Shown piece after piece: positions 34,432 through 42,566 of a stretch of DNA of 64,000 nucleotides. Both the position numbers and the translations under genes were made by a program. Positions within the stretch are counted from its first letter, which is position 1, and each line of letters starts with the position of its first letter. The stretch lies in contig JAEXZY010000158.1 in assembly GCA_023404955.1 (NCBI GenBank), positions 1 to 64,000 on the forward strand, read 5' to 3'. This stretch comes from Actinomycetes bacterium (lineage in GTDB: Bacteria; Actinomycetota; Actinomycetes; Mycobacteriales; Mycobacteriaceae). The notes beneath the pieces are model-generated. The model worked only from the letters and a program-made list of their open reading frames with translations. It did no database searches and was not told the origin of the DNA.

Positions 34432-35100
34432 ATGCGTACCGCCTACCACGAGCAGCTGGACTCTTTGACGACCCAGCTCGGTGACATGTGCGGGCTGGCA
34501 GGCACGGCGATGGAGCGGGCGACACAGGCGCTGCTCCAAGCCGATCTCGCGCTGGCCGAACAGGTGATCACCGACCACGAGCAGATCTCCGCGATGAGCG
34601 TCCGCGCGGAGGAGACCGCCTTCGTCCTGCTGGCGCTGCAGGCGCCCGTGGCCGGAGATCTGCGAGCGATCGTCAGCTCGATCCAGATCGTCGCCGACGT
34701 CGACCGGATGGGCGCATTGGCGCTGCATGTGGCCAAGATCGCCCGGCGCCGGCACCCTCAGCACGCACTGCCCGAAGAGGTCAACGGCTATTTCGCCGAG
34801 ATGGGCCGGGTTGCCGTCGAACTCGGTCAGAGTGCCCGCGAGGTGCTGCTCACCCGCGATCCGGAGAAGGCCGCCCGGATCCGCGACGAAGACGACGCGA
34901 TGGATGACCTGCACCGGCATCTGTTCTCCGTGCTGATGGACCGCGAGTGGAGGCACGGCGTCGCGGCGGCGGTGGACGTCACGCTGCTGGGCCGCTTCTA
35001 CGAGCGCTTCGCCGATCACGCCGTGGAGATCGCACGCCGAGTGATCTTCCAGGTGACCGGACACGCCCCCGAAGAAGAGGGGCTACCGCTCTCCCGCTGA
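34432..35100 (+). CDS. phoY2: PhoU-family phosphate signalling regulator
   Basis: 222 residues of the PhoU all-helical double-bundle fold. The metal-binding E/DxxxD motifs appear in VADVDRMGALALHVAKIARR and RFYERFADHAVEIARRVIFQ. PhoU proteins link the Pst transporter to the SenX3-type sensor kinase and keep phosphate-starvation genes off when phosphate is ample. It faces the pstSCAB operon across one terminator. The upstream Pho box suggests feedback control. Confidence 0.92.
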   Translation: MRTAYHEQLDSLTTQLGDMCGLAGTAMERATQALLQADLALAEQVITDHEQISAMSVRAEETAFVLLALQAPVAGDLRAIVSSIQIVADVDRMGALALHVAKIARRRHPQHALPEEVNGYFAEMGRVAVELGQSAREVLLTRDPEKAARIRDEDDAMDDLHRHLFSVLMDREWRHGVAAAVDVTLLGRFYERFADHAVEIARRVIFQVTGHAPEEEGLPLSR

Positions 35101-35118
35101 GGACAGCATTATCAAGAA

Positions 35119-35148
35119 AGCCCCCCGGGACATTTCCTCCGGGGGGCT
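35119..35148. terminator. Bidirectional terminator between phoY2 and pstB
   Basis: Perfect 10-bp stem AGCCCCCCGG (35119-35128) with CCGGGGGGCT (35139-35148), 10-nt loop, and T-rich flanks on both outer sides. Confidence 0.85.
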
Positions 35149-35170
35149 CACTTGTTTCCAGGGTGGTCTG

Positions 35171-35947
35171 TCAGCCGAAGCGGCCGGAGATGTAGTCCTC
35201 GGTCGCCTTCTGCGTCGGGTTCGAGAAGATCTTCTCGGTGTCGTCGATCTCGATCAGCTTGCCCGGCTTGCCGGTCGCCTCGAGGTTGAAGAACGCCGTC
35301 TGATCGCTGACGCGGGCTGCCTGCTGCATGTTGTGCGTGACGATCACGATCGTGAAGTCCTGCTTCAGCTCCGAGATCAGATCCTCGATCGCCAGCGTCG
35401 AGATCGGATCCAGCGCAGAGCACGGCTCGTCCATCAGCAGCACGTCGGGCTGCACGGCGATCGCCCGAGCGATGCAGAGGCGCTGCTGCTGCCCACCGGA
35501 GAGCCCGCCGCCCGGCTTGTCCAGCCGGTCCTTGACCTCGGTCCACAGGTTTGCGCCCTTGAGTGACCGCTCGGCCACCTCGTCGAGGGTCTTCTTGTTG
35601 CGCACGCCCTGGAGCTTGAGTCCGGCCACGACGTTGTCGCGAATCGACATGGTGGGGAACGGATTCGGCCGCTGGAACACCATGCCGATGGTCTTGCGCA
35701 CACCCACCGGGTCGACGCCGGCGCCGTAGATGTTCTCACCGTCGAGCAGCACCGAGCCGTCGACGCGGGCGCCGGGGATGACCTCGTGCATCCGGTTCAG
35801 GGTGCGCAGCACGGTGGACTTGCCGCAGCCCGACGGTCCGATGAACGCGGTGACGCTGCGCGGCGGCACCGCCATCGACACGTCGGCGACGGCGTGGAAG
35901 GCGCCGTAGTAGATGTTGACGTCTTTGAGGTCGAGACGCTTGGCCAT
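35171..35947 (-). CDS. pstB: Phosphate ABC transporter ATP-binding protein
   Basis: 258 residues from ATG 35947. Walker A GPSGCGKST (37-45), Q-loop FQRPNPFP, signature LSGGQQQRLCIARA, Walker B VLLMDEPCSALDP and the His switch VTHNM are all present. The open frame upstream to 36049 overlaps pstA and lacks homology. It energises high-affinity phosphate uptake. Last gene of pstS-C-A-B, 8 bp after pstA. Confidence 0.95.
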   Translation of the reverse strand: MAKRLDLKDVNIYYGAFHAVADVSMAVPPRSVTAFIGPSGCGKSTVLRTLNRMHEVIPGARVDGSVLLDGENIYGAGVDPVGVRKTIGMVFQRPNPFPTMSIRDNVVAGLKLQGVRNKKTLDEVAERSLKGANLWTEVKDRLDKPGGGLSGGQQQRLCIARAIAVQPDVLLMDEPCSALDPISTLAIEDLISELKQDFTIVIVTHNMQQAARVSDQTAFFNLEATGKPGKLIEIDDTEKIFSNPTQKATEDYISGRFG

Positions 35948-35955
35948 GAGTTCTC

Positions 35956-36873
35956 CTAGACCTTCTTGGGTGCAAAGAATTTGGCGATGAATCGAGCACC
36001 GACGTTGAGCAGCGCGATGACGATGATCAATGTCAGTGCAGCCCCCCACATCCGGTCGGTGGGCACCGGGTTGGCCCCGGCCCCGGCGGACGTCTGGTCG
36101 TACATCATGCCGGGCAGTGAGCCCATGAATCCGCTGAACATGTCGAAGTTGATGGCCTGTGAGTAGCCCACCAGGATCAGCAGCGGGGCGGTCTCACCCA
36201 TCACGCGGGCCAGGGACAGCAGGATGCCGGTGACGATGCCCGACAACGCCGTGGGGATCACGATGGCCGCGATCGTCTTCCACTTCGGCACGCCCAGTGC
36301 GTAACTCGCTTCCCGCAGGTCCATCGGGACGATGCGCAGCATCTCCTCGGTGGACCGCACGATCACTGGAATCATCAGCAGCACCAACGCCAACGACACC
36401 GCGATGCCCGACCGCTCGAACCCGAACGTCGCCACCCAGAGCGCGTAGATGAACAGCGCCGCCACGATCGACGGCACACCCGTGAGGATGTCGACCATGA
36501 ACGTGGTGAGCTTGCCCAGTCGGGTGCCGCCGCCGTACTCGACCAGGTAGATGCCGACGAAGACGCCGATCGGGATCGAGATGATCGCGCACACCGCCGC
36601 CTGCAGGAGGCTGCCGACGATCGCGTGATAGGCGCCGCCGCCGGGGGCGAACGCGGTCATGCCCGCCTGGGAGTTTAGCCACCAGGTGCTCGACGTGATC
36701 GCGCCGATCCCCTTGGCCACCACGGTGTAGAGCACCCACAGCAGCGGCACCAACGCGATCACCACCGAGGTGGTCACCAGCACGGTCGCCACGTTGTTCG
36801 TGACCTTGCGACGGGTGCTGACGCCCTGGAACGTCGGCGACTTGACGGGGCGGTCCAGTGTCGGTGAGCTCAT
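35956..36873 (-). CDS. pstA: Phosphate ABC transporter permease
   Basis: 305 residues with about six membrane helices, the first at VATVLVTTSVVIALVPLLWV. The permease coupling (EAA) loop reads LREASYALGVPKWKTIAAIV. It pairs with PstC to form the phosphate channel. Its ATG overlaps the pstC stop by 4 bp, implying coupled translation. Confidence 0.93.
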   Translation of the reverse strand: MSSPTLDRPVKSPTFQGVSTRRKVTNNVATVLVTTSVVIALVPLLWVLYTVVAKGIGAITSSTWWLNSQAGMTAFAPGGGAYHAIVGSLLQAAVCAIISIPIGVFVGIYLVEYGGGTRLGKLTTFMVDILTGVPSIVAALFIYALWVATFGFERSGIAVSLALVLLMIPVIVRSTEEMLRIVPMDLREASYALGVPKWKTIAAIVIPTALSGIVTGILLSLARVMGETAPLLILVGYSQAINFDMFSGFMGSLPGMMYDQTSAGAGANPVPTDRMWGAALTLIIVIALLNVGARFIAKFFAPKKV

Positions 36874-37946
36874 GATGCAGACCGGTCCTTTCCGGAGACC
36901 GCGGCGCGGGCCAGCGAGTTCACCACGAAGGTCAGGATGAACAGCACCAGTCCGGCCGCGATGTAGGCGCCTGCCTTGTACTGGTCGTTGAATTCCGATG
37001 CGGCAGCGGCGATCTTGCTGGCGAACGTGTAGCCGGCGTCGAACAGCGTCCAGCCGAACGCCGACTGGGTGCCGCGCAGGATGATCAGCAGTGCGATCGT
37101 CTCACCCAGTGCGCGCCCGAGGCCCAGCATCGCGCCGCTGATGTAGCCCGACATCCCGAACGGCAGCACGGTGGTGCGGACCACCTCCCAGCGCGTCGCG
37201 CCGAGGGCGAGGGCCGCCTCGATCTGTCCTCGCGGGGTCTGCACGAACACCTCGCGTGTGACGGCGGTGATGATCGGGAGGATCATCACGCCCAGCACGA
37301 TGCCCGCGGTGAAGATCGTGCCGCCGCCGGCGACCGAGGCGTTGCCCGTCCCGAACAGAAAGAACCAGCTGCCGAGATTCTCGTTGAGCCACAACGCGAC
37401 CGGCCTGATCACCGGAGCGAGCACGTAGAGTCCCCACACGCCGTAGATGATCGACGGTACGGCAGCGAGCAGGTCCACCATGTACGCCAGCGGCCCGACC
37501 ACGCGCTTCGGTGCGTAATTCGTCAGATAGATCGCGATACCCAACGCAATGGGCATCGCCAGCACCAGCGCGAACACGGACACGAACACCGTGACCTGCA
37601 ACAGATCCAGGATGCCGAACTGCATCGCCGAGGTGTCGGTGGTGATCCAGTTGCCGCTGTAGAGGAAGAAATTCTGCTCGTTGCGGGCCAACGCCGGGAT
37701 CGCCCGCCAGAGCAGGAAGATCCCGATGGCGGCGATGAGCGCGACGATGAAAACGCCCGAGCTCTCGGCCAGTCCGCGGAAAATACGGTCACCCATGCGC
37801 ACGACACCATTGCGCGACGGGTCCGTGGACAACGGCGTCGGCTCGGGGTGGGGTGCGGCCAACGCCTCACCCGACCCCGCGCCGGTCGGATTGGGGATAG
37901 TCACGGAAGTTCCGTCAGAACCCTTCTCGATACTGTTGAACGTCAT
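36870..37946 (-). CDS. pstC: Phosphate ABC transporter permease
   Basis: 358 residues, with a cytoplasmic tail of about 65 residues and six or more membrane helices (FIVALIAAIGIFLLWRAIPA is the first). The coupling loop is IEAALALGATRWEVVRTTVL. It forms the membrane channel with PstA. It lies 57 bp after pstS; that gap shows no clear terminator. Confidence 0.93.
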   Translation of the reverse strand: MTFNSIEKGSDGTSVTIPNPTGAGSGEALAAPHPEPTPLSTDPSRNGVVRMGDRIFRGLAESSGVFIVALIAAIGIFLLWRAIPALARNEQNFFLYSGNWITTDTSAMQFGILDLLQVTVFVSVFALVLAMPIALGIAIYLTNYAPKRVVGPLAYMVDLLAAVPSIIYGVWGLYVLAPVIRPVALWLNENLGSWFFLFGTGNASVAGGGTIFTAGIVLGVMILPIITAVTREVFVQTPRGQIEAALALGATRWEVVRTTVLPFGMSGYISGAMLGLGRALGETIALLIILRGTQSAFGWTLFDAGYTFASKIAAAASEFNDQYKAGAYIAAGLVLFILTFVVNSLARAAVSGKDRSAS

Positions 37947-38003
37947 CGGTGTCTGGCACCCATCCTCGCCTCGAACGTGCCGCCGCGCCAGCGAACAGCT
38001 TGG

Positions 38004-39155
38004 TTACTTGATCGCGTCGATGGACGTCAGCAGGCGCTCCTTGAACGCGTCGGGCAGCGGAACGTAGCCCGCGCTCGACAGCCCACCCTGACCGTCGTTG
38101 GCGGCCACCGTCAGGAAGGACTTGACCGCGGCGGAGGTGTCGGGGTCGTAGCCCGCCGAGCAGACGATCTCGTAGGTGGCCAGCACCAGCGGGTAGGCAC
38201 CGGCTTCCTTGGTGCCGTACAGCGAGTTCAGGTCGAGGGTCAGATCGTTGCCCTCGGCGGCGAACTTCGCGGCGTCGATCGCCTTGCCTGCGGTCTCGTC
38301 GGTCAGCTCCACTGCGCCGGCGCCGGTGTCGATCTGGGCGAAGGGCAGCCCGGCCTGCTGAGCGAAGCCCTTCTCGACGTAGCCGATCGAGCCGGGTGTG
38401 GCCTGCACGGCCTGGGTTACGCCCGCGGACTTCGAGGCGCCTTCACCGGCGCCGCCCTGGAACTCGCTGCCGGCGTCCTTGGTCCACGCCTGCGGCGCGG
38501 CGGCCTTCAGGTACTTCTGGAAGTTGTCCGTGGTGCCCGAGGAATCGGAGCGGTAGATCGGGGTGATCGCGGTGTCGGGCAGGGTCGCGCCGCTGTTCAG
38601 CGCGGCGATTGCCGGATCGTTCCACTTGGTGATCTGGCCCTGGAAGATCTTGGCGAGGGTGTCACCGTTGAGCACCAGCTTGTCGACGCCCTCGAGGTTG
38701 TAGGCCATCGCGATCGGCCCGAACACCAGCGGCAGGTTCCAGGCCGGGTTGCCACCGCAGCGCTGCGCGGCGGCGGCCACCTGATCGCCCGAGAGCGCGG
38801 AATCGGAGCCGGCGAAGTCGACGGTCTTCGCGATGAACTGCTCGCGGCCCGCGCCCGACCCGGTCGGGTTGTAGGACAGGTTCTTGCCCTGGCACTTCTG
38901 GCCCCAGACCTGATTGAACAGCGCGACGGCGTTCTGCTGGGCGGTCGATCCCTCGGCGGTCAGCGAGGTCTTGCCGCCGCAGTCGGCGGGAGCGGAGCTG
39001 CTGCCCGACGCGGTCTCCGAGCCCGAGCCTGCCGACGGCGCGTTGTTGTCGCTGCCGCAGCCGGCGAGGGTGATCGCGGCGACCGCCGCGACCGAGACCG
39101 TCGTGCCGAACGTCTTACCGATGCCCTTGCGCTTCACTGATCCCACTTTCGTCAT
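38004..39155 (-). CDS. pstS: Phosphate-binding lipoprotein
   Basis: 383 residues. A lipoprotein signal ends in LAGC (30-33) with lipidated C33. Phosphate contacts are in LTAEGSTAQQNAV, FAGSDSALSG and YRSDSSGTTDNFQKYL. It captures phosphate at the cell surface for PstCA. The Ser/Gly/Ala linker after the Cys is typical. First gene of the operon; the Pho-box promoter lies about 45-100 bp upstream. Confidence 0.95.
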   Translation of the reverse strand: MTKVGSVKRKGIGKTFGTTVSVAAVAAITLAGCGSDNNAPSAGSGSETASGSSSAPADCGGKTSLTAEGSTAQQNAVALFNQVWGQKCQGKNLSYNPTGSGAGREQFIAKTVDFAGSDSALSGDQVAAAAQRCGGNPAWNLPLVFGPIAMAYNLEGVDKLVLNGDTLAKIFQGQITKWNDPAIAALNSGATLPDTAITPIYRSDSSGTTDNFQKYLKAAAPQAWTKDAGSEFQGGAGEGASKSAGVTQAVQATPGSIGYVEKGFAQQAGLPFAQIDTGAGAVELTDETAGKAIDAAKFAAEGNDLTLDLNSLYGTKEAGAYPLVLATYEIVCSAGYDPDTSAAVKSFLTVAANDGQGGLSSAGYVPLPDAFKERLLTSIDAIK

Positions 39156-39197
39156 CCACGTGTGTCGGCTGCCGGTGCGGCTCCGAGCTCACCCGGC

Positions 39198-39252
39198 AAG
39201 CTATGCGGCGGTAGTAGACGCACTGCGGATCAAGAGTGAACGACAGGTGAAC
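39198..39252 (-). promoter_or_regulatory. Pho-box direct repeats and -10 box of pstS
   Basis: On the minus strand GTTCAC occurs at 39252-39247 and again at 39241-39236, an exact 11-nt period. A -10 box TAGCTT lies at 39203-39198, 32 nt further. This matches the phoY2 promoter layout and suggests one response regulator, by homology RegX3, for both. Confidence 0.65.
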
Positions 39253-39265
39253 AGGTTCAGCGATC

Positions 39266-40165
39266 TCACAGGTGATCACCGGTGCGGCGACTGTAGGCCG
39301 CATCGACGGTCGCGACCTCGAAACCCAACCGTCGGTAGGTCTTCACCGCGGCAGCGTTGTCCGATTCGACATAGAGCATCACCTCGGCCGGGGCCGTCAG
39401 CCGAGCGGCGAGGTGGTGCAGTCCGGTCAGGGTGAGCGCGGCACCGAGTCCCCGCCCCTGCGCCGACGGGTCGACCCCCACCACGTACACCTCGCCGAGG
39501 GTGTCGGAATGTGTTTTCGTCCAATGGAATCCGAGGAGATCCCCGGTGGATTCGTCATGGGCGAGGAACAGTCCGGCCGGGTCGAACCACGGCTCGGCGC
39601 GGCGTTCGGCGATGTCGGCCGCGGTCCAGCCGCCCTGTTCGGGGTGCCAGGCGAATGCGGCGTTGTTGACCCTCAGCAGCTCCGCGTCGTCGGCGGGGCC
39701 GGAATAGGTGGAGATGCGAACTCCGGCCGCCGCCGGCGTGGGCGGCAGGTCGGCCAGGCTTCGCCGCATCTGCCACAGCTCGCGGACCACCGCGAGGCCG
39801 AGTGCCTCGGCGGCGGCTCGGGCGGGCGCGAGGTTGCCGTGCGCCCAGATCCGGGTCCCCGCCCCGCCGGCGGGCAGACCGGTGCCGATCATCGACGCAC
39901 CGATGCCGCGCCGCCGCGCGTCGGGATGGACGACGAGCTCGGCCATTGCCGGGGCATCGTCACCGGCGGGCGCGAGGTTGAGGTAGCCGACGACAGTGTC
40001 GTCCTCGTCGGCGAGCAGATGGCGGGTGCGATCGTGGGCGAGTTCGCGCAGAACCTGATCGCCTACGGGGGCGATCCCGTCGAACAGTGTCGCCGCGGCG
40101 ATGAGCTCGCGAATGAGGTCCTGCTGGTGGTCGGTCAGCTGTTCGTGCCAGCCGATCGTGGTCAC
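39266..40165 (-). CDS. mshD: Mycothiol synthase (two GNAT domains)
   Basis: 299 residues from GTG 40165 (family about 315). Two tandem acetyltransferase domains: the N-terminal one has MAELVVHPDARRRGIGASMI and the catalytic C-terminal one has VYVVGVDPSAQGRGLGAALT and MLYVESDNAAAVKTYRRLGF. It acetylates Cys-GlcN-Ins with acetyl-CoA, the last step to mycothiol. Its start overlaps the glnR stop by 4 bp (GTGA). The long frame upstream to 40783 is a shadow of glnR. Confidence 0.93.
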   Translation of the reverse strand: MTTIGWHEQLTDHQQDLIRELIAAATLFDGIAPVGDQVLRELAHDRTRHLLADEDDTVVGYLNLAPAGDDAPAMAELVVHPDARRRGIGASMIGTGLPAGGAGTRIWAHGNLAPARAAAEALGLAVVRELWQMRRSLADLPPTPAAAGVRISTYSGPADDAELLRVNNAAFAWHPEQGGWTAADIAERRAEPWFDPAGLFLAHDESTGDLLGFHWTKTHSDTLGEVYVVGVDPSAQGRGLGAALTLTGLHHLAARLTAPAEVMLYVESDNAAAVKTYRRLGFEVATVDAAYSRRTGDHL

Positions 40166-40959
40166 GTTCTGCGCAGGGCGTCCGCTGGGGCCCCGGTCAC
40201 GTCGTCGTCCAAGATGTCGGCGACGTCGTCGTCGTACGGATCCTCGTCCATGTCCTCGACGAGGTCGGAATCGGCAGCGGCCGGCCGCCCTCGGGCCGGA
40301 CGGACCGCCTTGTAGCCGACGTTGCGCACGGTGCCGATCAGCGACTCGTACTCGGTGCCCAGCTTGGCGCGCAGCCGTCGGACATGCACGTCGACCGTCC
40401 GCGTGCCGCCGAAGAAGTCGTAACCCCACACCTCCTGCAGCAGTTGCGCGCGGGTGAAGACCCTGCCCGCATGCTGTGCCAGGTACTTGAGCAGCTCGAA
40501 TTCCTTGTATGTCAGGTCGAGCGGCCGGCCACGCAGTCGGGCCGTGTACGTCCCCTCGTCGATGACCAGTTCCCCGAGGCTGATCTTGCCGACGTTCTCC
40601 TGGTTGGCCAGGCCACCCCGGCGGCCGACGAGCAGCCGCAGGCGGGCGTCGATCTCGGCCGGTCCGGTGCTGGGCAGCAGGATCTCGTCCAGACCCCATT
40701 CCACGTTGACGGCGACGAGGCCGCCTTCGTTGACGACGGCGACGACAGGGACTGCGGTCCCGGTGGTGCCGAGAAGACGGCACAGGCCGCGTGCAGCGGC
40801 CAGGTCGGTGCGGGCATCGACGATCGCCACATCCGCGGATCCGGCTTCCAGCAAAGACGACACTTCGGTGGGCGCCGTCCGCACGTTGTGCGCCAACAAC
40901 GACAACGACGGCAGAACGGATTCAGGGTGCGGGTCAACAGTCAGTAGTAGTAGGTCCAA
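40162..40959 (-). CDS. glnR: Nitrogen-response regulator GlnR (OmpR-type winged helix)
   Basis: 265 residues. The N-terminal receiver-like domain (VAIVDARTDL, WGLDEILLPSTGPAEIDARL) lacks a complete phosphorylation pocket, as in other GlnR proteins. The C-terminal winged helix is nearly invariant: LDLTYKEFELLKYLAQHAGR then FGGTRTVDVHVRRLRAKLG. It activates ammonium transport and assimilation genes during nitrogen limitation. The start is TTG 40959 with GGAGGG 8 nt upstream. An acidic C-terminal tail (DMDEDPYDDDVADILDDD) follows. Confidence 0.93.
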   Translation of the reverse strand: MDLLLLTVDPHPESVLPSLSLLAHNVRTAPTEVSSLLEAGSADVAIVDARTDLAAARGLCRLLGTTGTAVPVVAVVNEGGLVAVNVEWGLDEILLPSTGPAEIDARLRLLVGRRGGLANQENVGKISLGELVIDEGTYTARLRGRPLDLTYKEFELLKYLAQHAGRVFTRAQLLQEVWGYDFFGGTRTVDVHVRRLRAKLGTEYESLIGTVRNVGYKAVRPARGRPAAADSDLVEDMDEDPYDDDVADILDDDVTGAPADALRRT

Positions 40960-41147
40960 CTGTTCCCTCCAGCTGCCGCGGAGATCATCCGAGACCCCGC
41001 CGGTACGTCTTTGTCGCGCGGTGACTTCCCAGATTCATGCTTGACATACGGCCGTTACCGGGCCGATGGCTTCCTAACGATAGCGTGCCACCTGCTCTTA
41101 AGCCGCGCCGAACGAAGGTCGCCGCCGGTGTGGGCAACAATGTCGGC

Positions 41148-41942
41148 GTGCGCAGGTACGTCATCGGTGTCGTCGCGACCGTGGTCGTGGTCCTGCTCGG
41201 CGCGCTCGGGGTCGACTTCGGCACGGCGATCTACGCCGAATATCGCCTGGCCAGAAGCGTGCGCACGGCGGCGAACCTCCAATGGGACCCCTCCGTGGCG
41301 ATCGTCGGTTTCCCGTTTCTGACGCAGGCAGCCGATCACCACTACGACGAAGTGGAGATCAAGGCCAGTGGCGTTGATCACCCCGTGGTCGGCAAGGCTT
41401 CGCTCGAGGCGACCTTCCATTCGGTGGATCTGGGCGATTCCTGGCTGGTCGCGCCGGACGCCACGCTGGCCGTCGGCAAGGTGGAGAGCCGCATCATCAT
41501 CGACTCCACCCACGTCGGCCGATTCATGGGCATCCCCGACCTGCTGGTGGAAGCGCCCACCCGGGAGACCAACGACTCGACCGGTGGCACGACTGAGTCG
41601 GGCATTTCCAGCAACAAGGGCGTCGTCTTCACCGGCACGCCGCGCCAGGCGGGTGTCGACGAGCGCGTCAGCATCGCGGTCGACCTCTCGGTGACCGGTC
41701 CGGCCCGGACCACGCTGACGGTGACCGCGACCGGCGTGTTGACGGGTCCGGGCACCGCCGACACCGACGTCCCCGCGGACAAGCTGCCGGCGGTGCTGTC
41801 CGCGTTCTCCACCGAGCTGCCGGGTCAGAAGCTGCCGTTCGGAATCGCTCCGACGAGCGAGGGCGCCCGCGGCTCCGACGTGATCATCGAGGGCATCGCC
41901 GAGGGAGTAACCGTGCCGCTGGACGAGTTCAGATTGTCATGA
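41148..41942 (+). CDS. lmeA: LmeA-family phospholipid-binding protein (DUF2993)
   Basis: 264 residues from GTG 41148 (MRRYVIGVVATVVVVLLGAL); the frame is open to 41037, but the signal anchor begins here. One N-terminal hydrophobic helix exports or anchors it. The DUF2993 body has NLQWDPSVAIVGFPFLTQAA and GVTVPLDEFRLS at the very end. By recall, Rv0817c/MSMEG_5785 (LmeA) aids mannan chain elongation of lipomannan in the periplasm. It overlaps thiX by 4 bp. A TTGACA at 41041 may belong to its promoter. Confidence 0.82.
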   Translation: MRRYVIGVVATVVVVLLGALGVDFGTAIYAEYRLARSVRTAANLQWDPSVAIVGFPFLTQAADHHYDEVEIKASGVDHPVVGKASLEATFHSVDLGDSWLVAPDATLAVGKVESRIIIDSTHVGRFMGIPDLLVEAPTRETNDSTGGTTESGISSNKGVVFTGTPRQAGVDERVSIAVDLSVTGPARTTLTVTATGVLTGPGTADTDVPADKLPAVLSAFSTELPGQKLPFGIAPTSEGARGSDVIIEGIAEGVTVPLDEFRLS

Positions 41943-42361
41943 GCTCGTCGTGGATCGTCGTGATCGCGGTGCTGATCGCCGCGTTGGGCCTCTCGTTCGT
42001 GGTCGGCCGGCTGCTGACCACGCGCTCCGGCCGGATGAAGGAAGCGCCGGACATGCCCGCCGTCGACACCAGTGAGCTGGGCCTGTCCGGCACGGGGCCG
42101 ACGGTCGTGCATTTCGGCGCGGTGTGGTGCGGCCCCTGCGCGGGCGTGCGCCGCGTCGTCGATCAGGTGTGCGCCGAGCTGACCGGCGTTGCTCACGTGG
42201 AGATCGACATGGACGCCAATCCCGAAGCCGCCCGCCGTCTTTCCGTCTTGTCGCTGCCGACGACGTTCGTCTTCGACGCCGAGGGACGCCAGCGATATCG
42301 GGCGTCGGGCGTGCCGACAGCCGCTGACCTGCGGTCCGCGCTGCGGCCGCTGTTGGCTTGA
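41939..42361 (+). CDS. thiX: Membrane-anchored thioredoxin-like protein
   Basis: 140 residues. An N-terminal membrane helix (SWIVVIAVLIAALGLSFVVG) is followed by a thioredoxin fold with active site WCGPC in HFGAVWCGPCAGVRRVV and the cis-Pro loop SLPTTFVF. The redox domain may act at either membrane face. The position equals Rv0816c (thiX). ATGA overlap with lmeA indicates co-translation. The leaderless cysteine leader starts 28 bp after its stop. Confidence 0.85.
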   Translation: MSSSWIVVIAVLIAALGLSFVVGRLLTTRSGRMKEAPDMPAVDTSELGLSGTGPTVVHFGAVWCGPCAGVRRVVDQVCAELTGVAHVEIDMDANPEAARRLSVLSLPTTFVFDAEGRQRYRASGVPTAADLRSALRPLLA

Positions 42362-42377
42362 TCACCCTGTCGTTGGG

Positions 42378-42383
42378 TAAGCT
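42378..42383 (+). promoter_or_regulatory. -10 box (TAAGCT) for leaderless poly-Cys leader
   Basis: TAAGCT fits TANNNT and ends exactly 6 nt before GTG 42390, so transcription should begin at the leader-peptide start codon. Confidence 0.7.
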
Positions 42384-42389
42384 GTCGCC

Positions 42390-42482
42390 GTGCCAACCCG
42401 TGTCGAGCTCAGGCTCACCAAGCGCCGCGCAGTCGATCTGTGCCGCGTCGCGGGTTGTTGCTGTTGTTGTTGTAGCTGCTGA
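42390..42482 (+). CDS. Leaderless 30-aa cysteine-rich leader peptide (attenuator)
   Basis: GTG 42390 to TGA 42480-42482. The peptide begins PTRVELRLTKRRAVDLCRVA and ends GCCCCCCSC, with eight cysteines, six consecutive. RRAVDLCRVA is a motif of actinobacterial sulfur-operon leader peptides. Such leaderless poly-Cys ORFs are reported in M. smegmatis to sense cysteine: low Cys-tRNA stalls the ribosome at the Cys run and opens the downstream gene. It precedes the DUF4395-cysA2-sseC operon by 84 bp. Confidence 0.85.
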   Translation: MPTRVELRLTKRRAVDLCRVAGCCCCCCSC

Positions 42483-42566
42483 GTAGCCACGCCGTCGTCG
42501 GCGCCGCGCTCTCCGGCGGTCTCGTCGCGAGCCGCATCAGCCAGTCCGGACAACAGGAGCATTTTC
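42483..42566 (+). promoter_or_regulatory. Attenuator segment with sequesterable ribosome site
   Basis: CTCC (42511-42514) can pair with GGAG (42556-42559), the Shine-Dalgarno of the DUF4395 gene. TCCGG (42512-42516) can pair with CCGGA (42546-42550). A local hairpin CGG-CTCG/CGAG-CCG spans 42517-42534. A ribosome stalled on the Cys codons would be next to these elements and could keep the ribosome site free. Confidence 0.5.

Noticed and set aside
35948..36049. Longer pstB start
   Set aside because: Overlaps the pstA 3' end and has no ABC homology; MAKRLDLKDVN is the usual start.
40166..40783. Longer mshD start
   Set aside because: Lies inside glnR in another frame; GNAT homology begins at GTG 40165.
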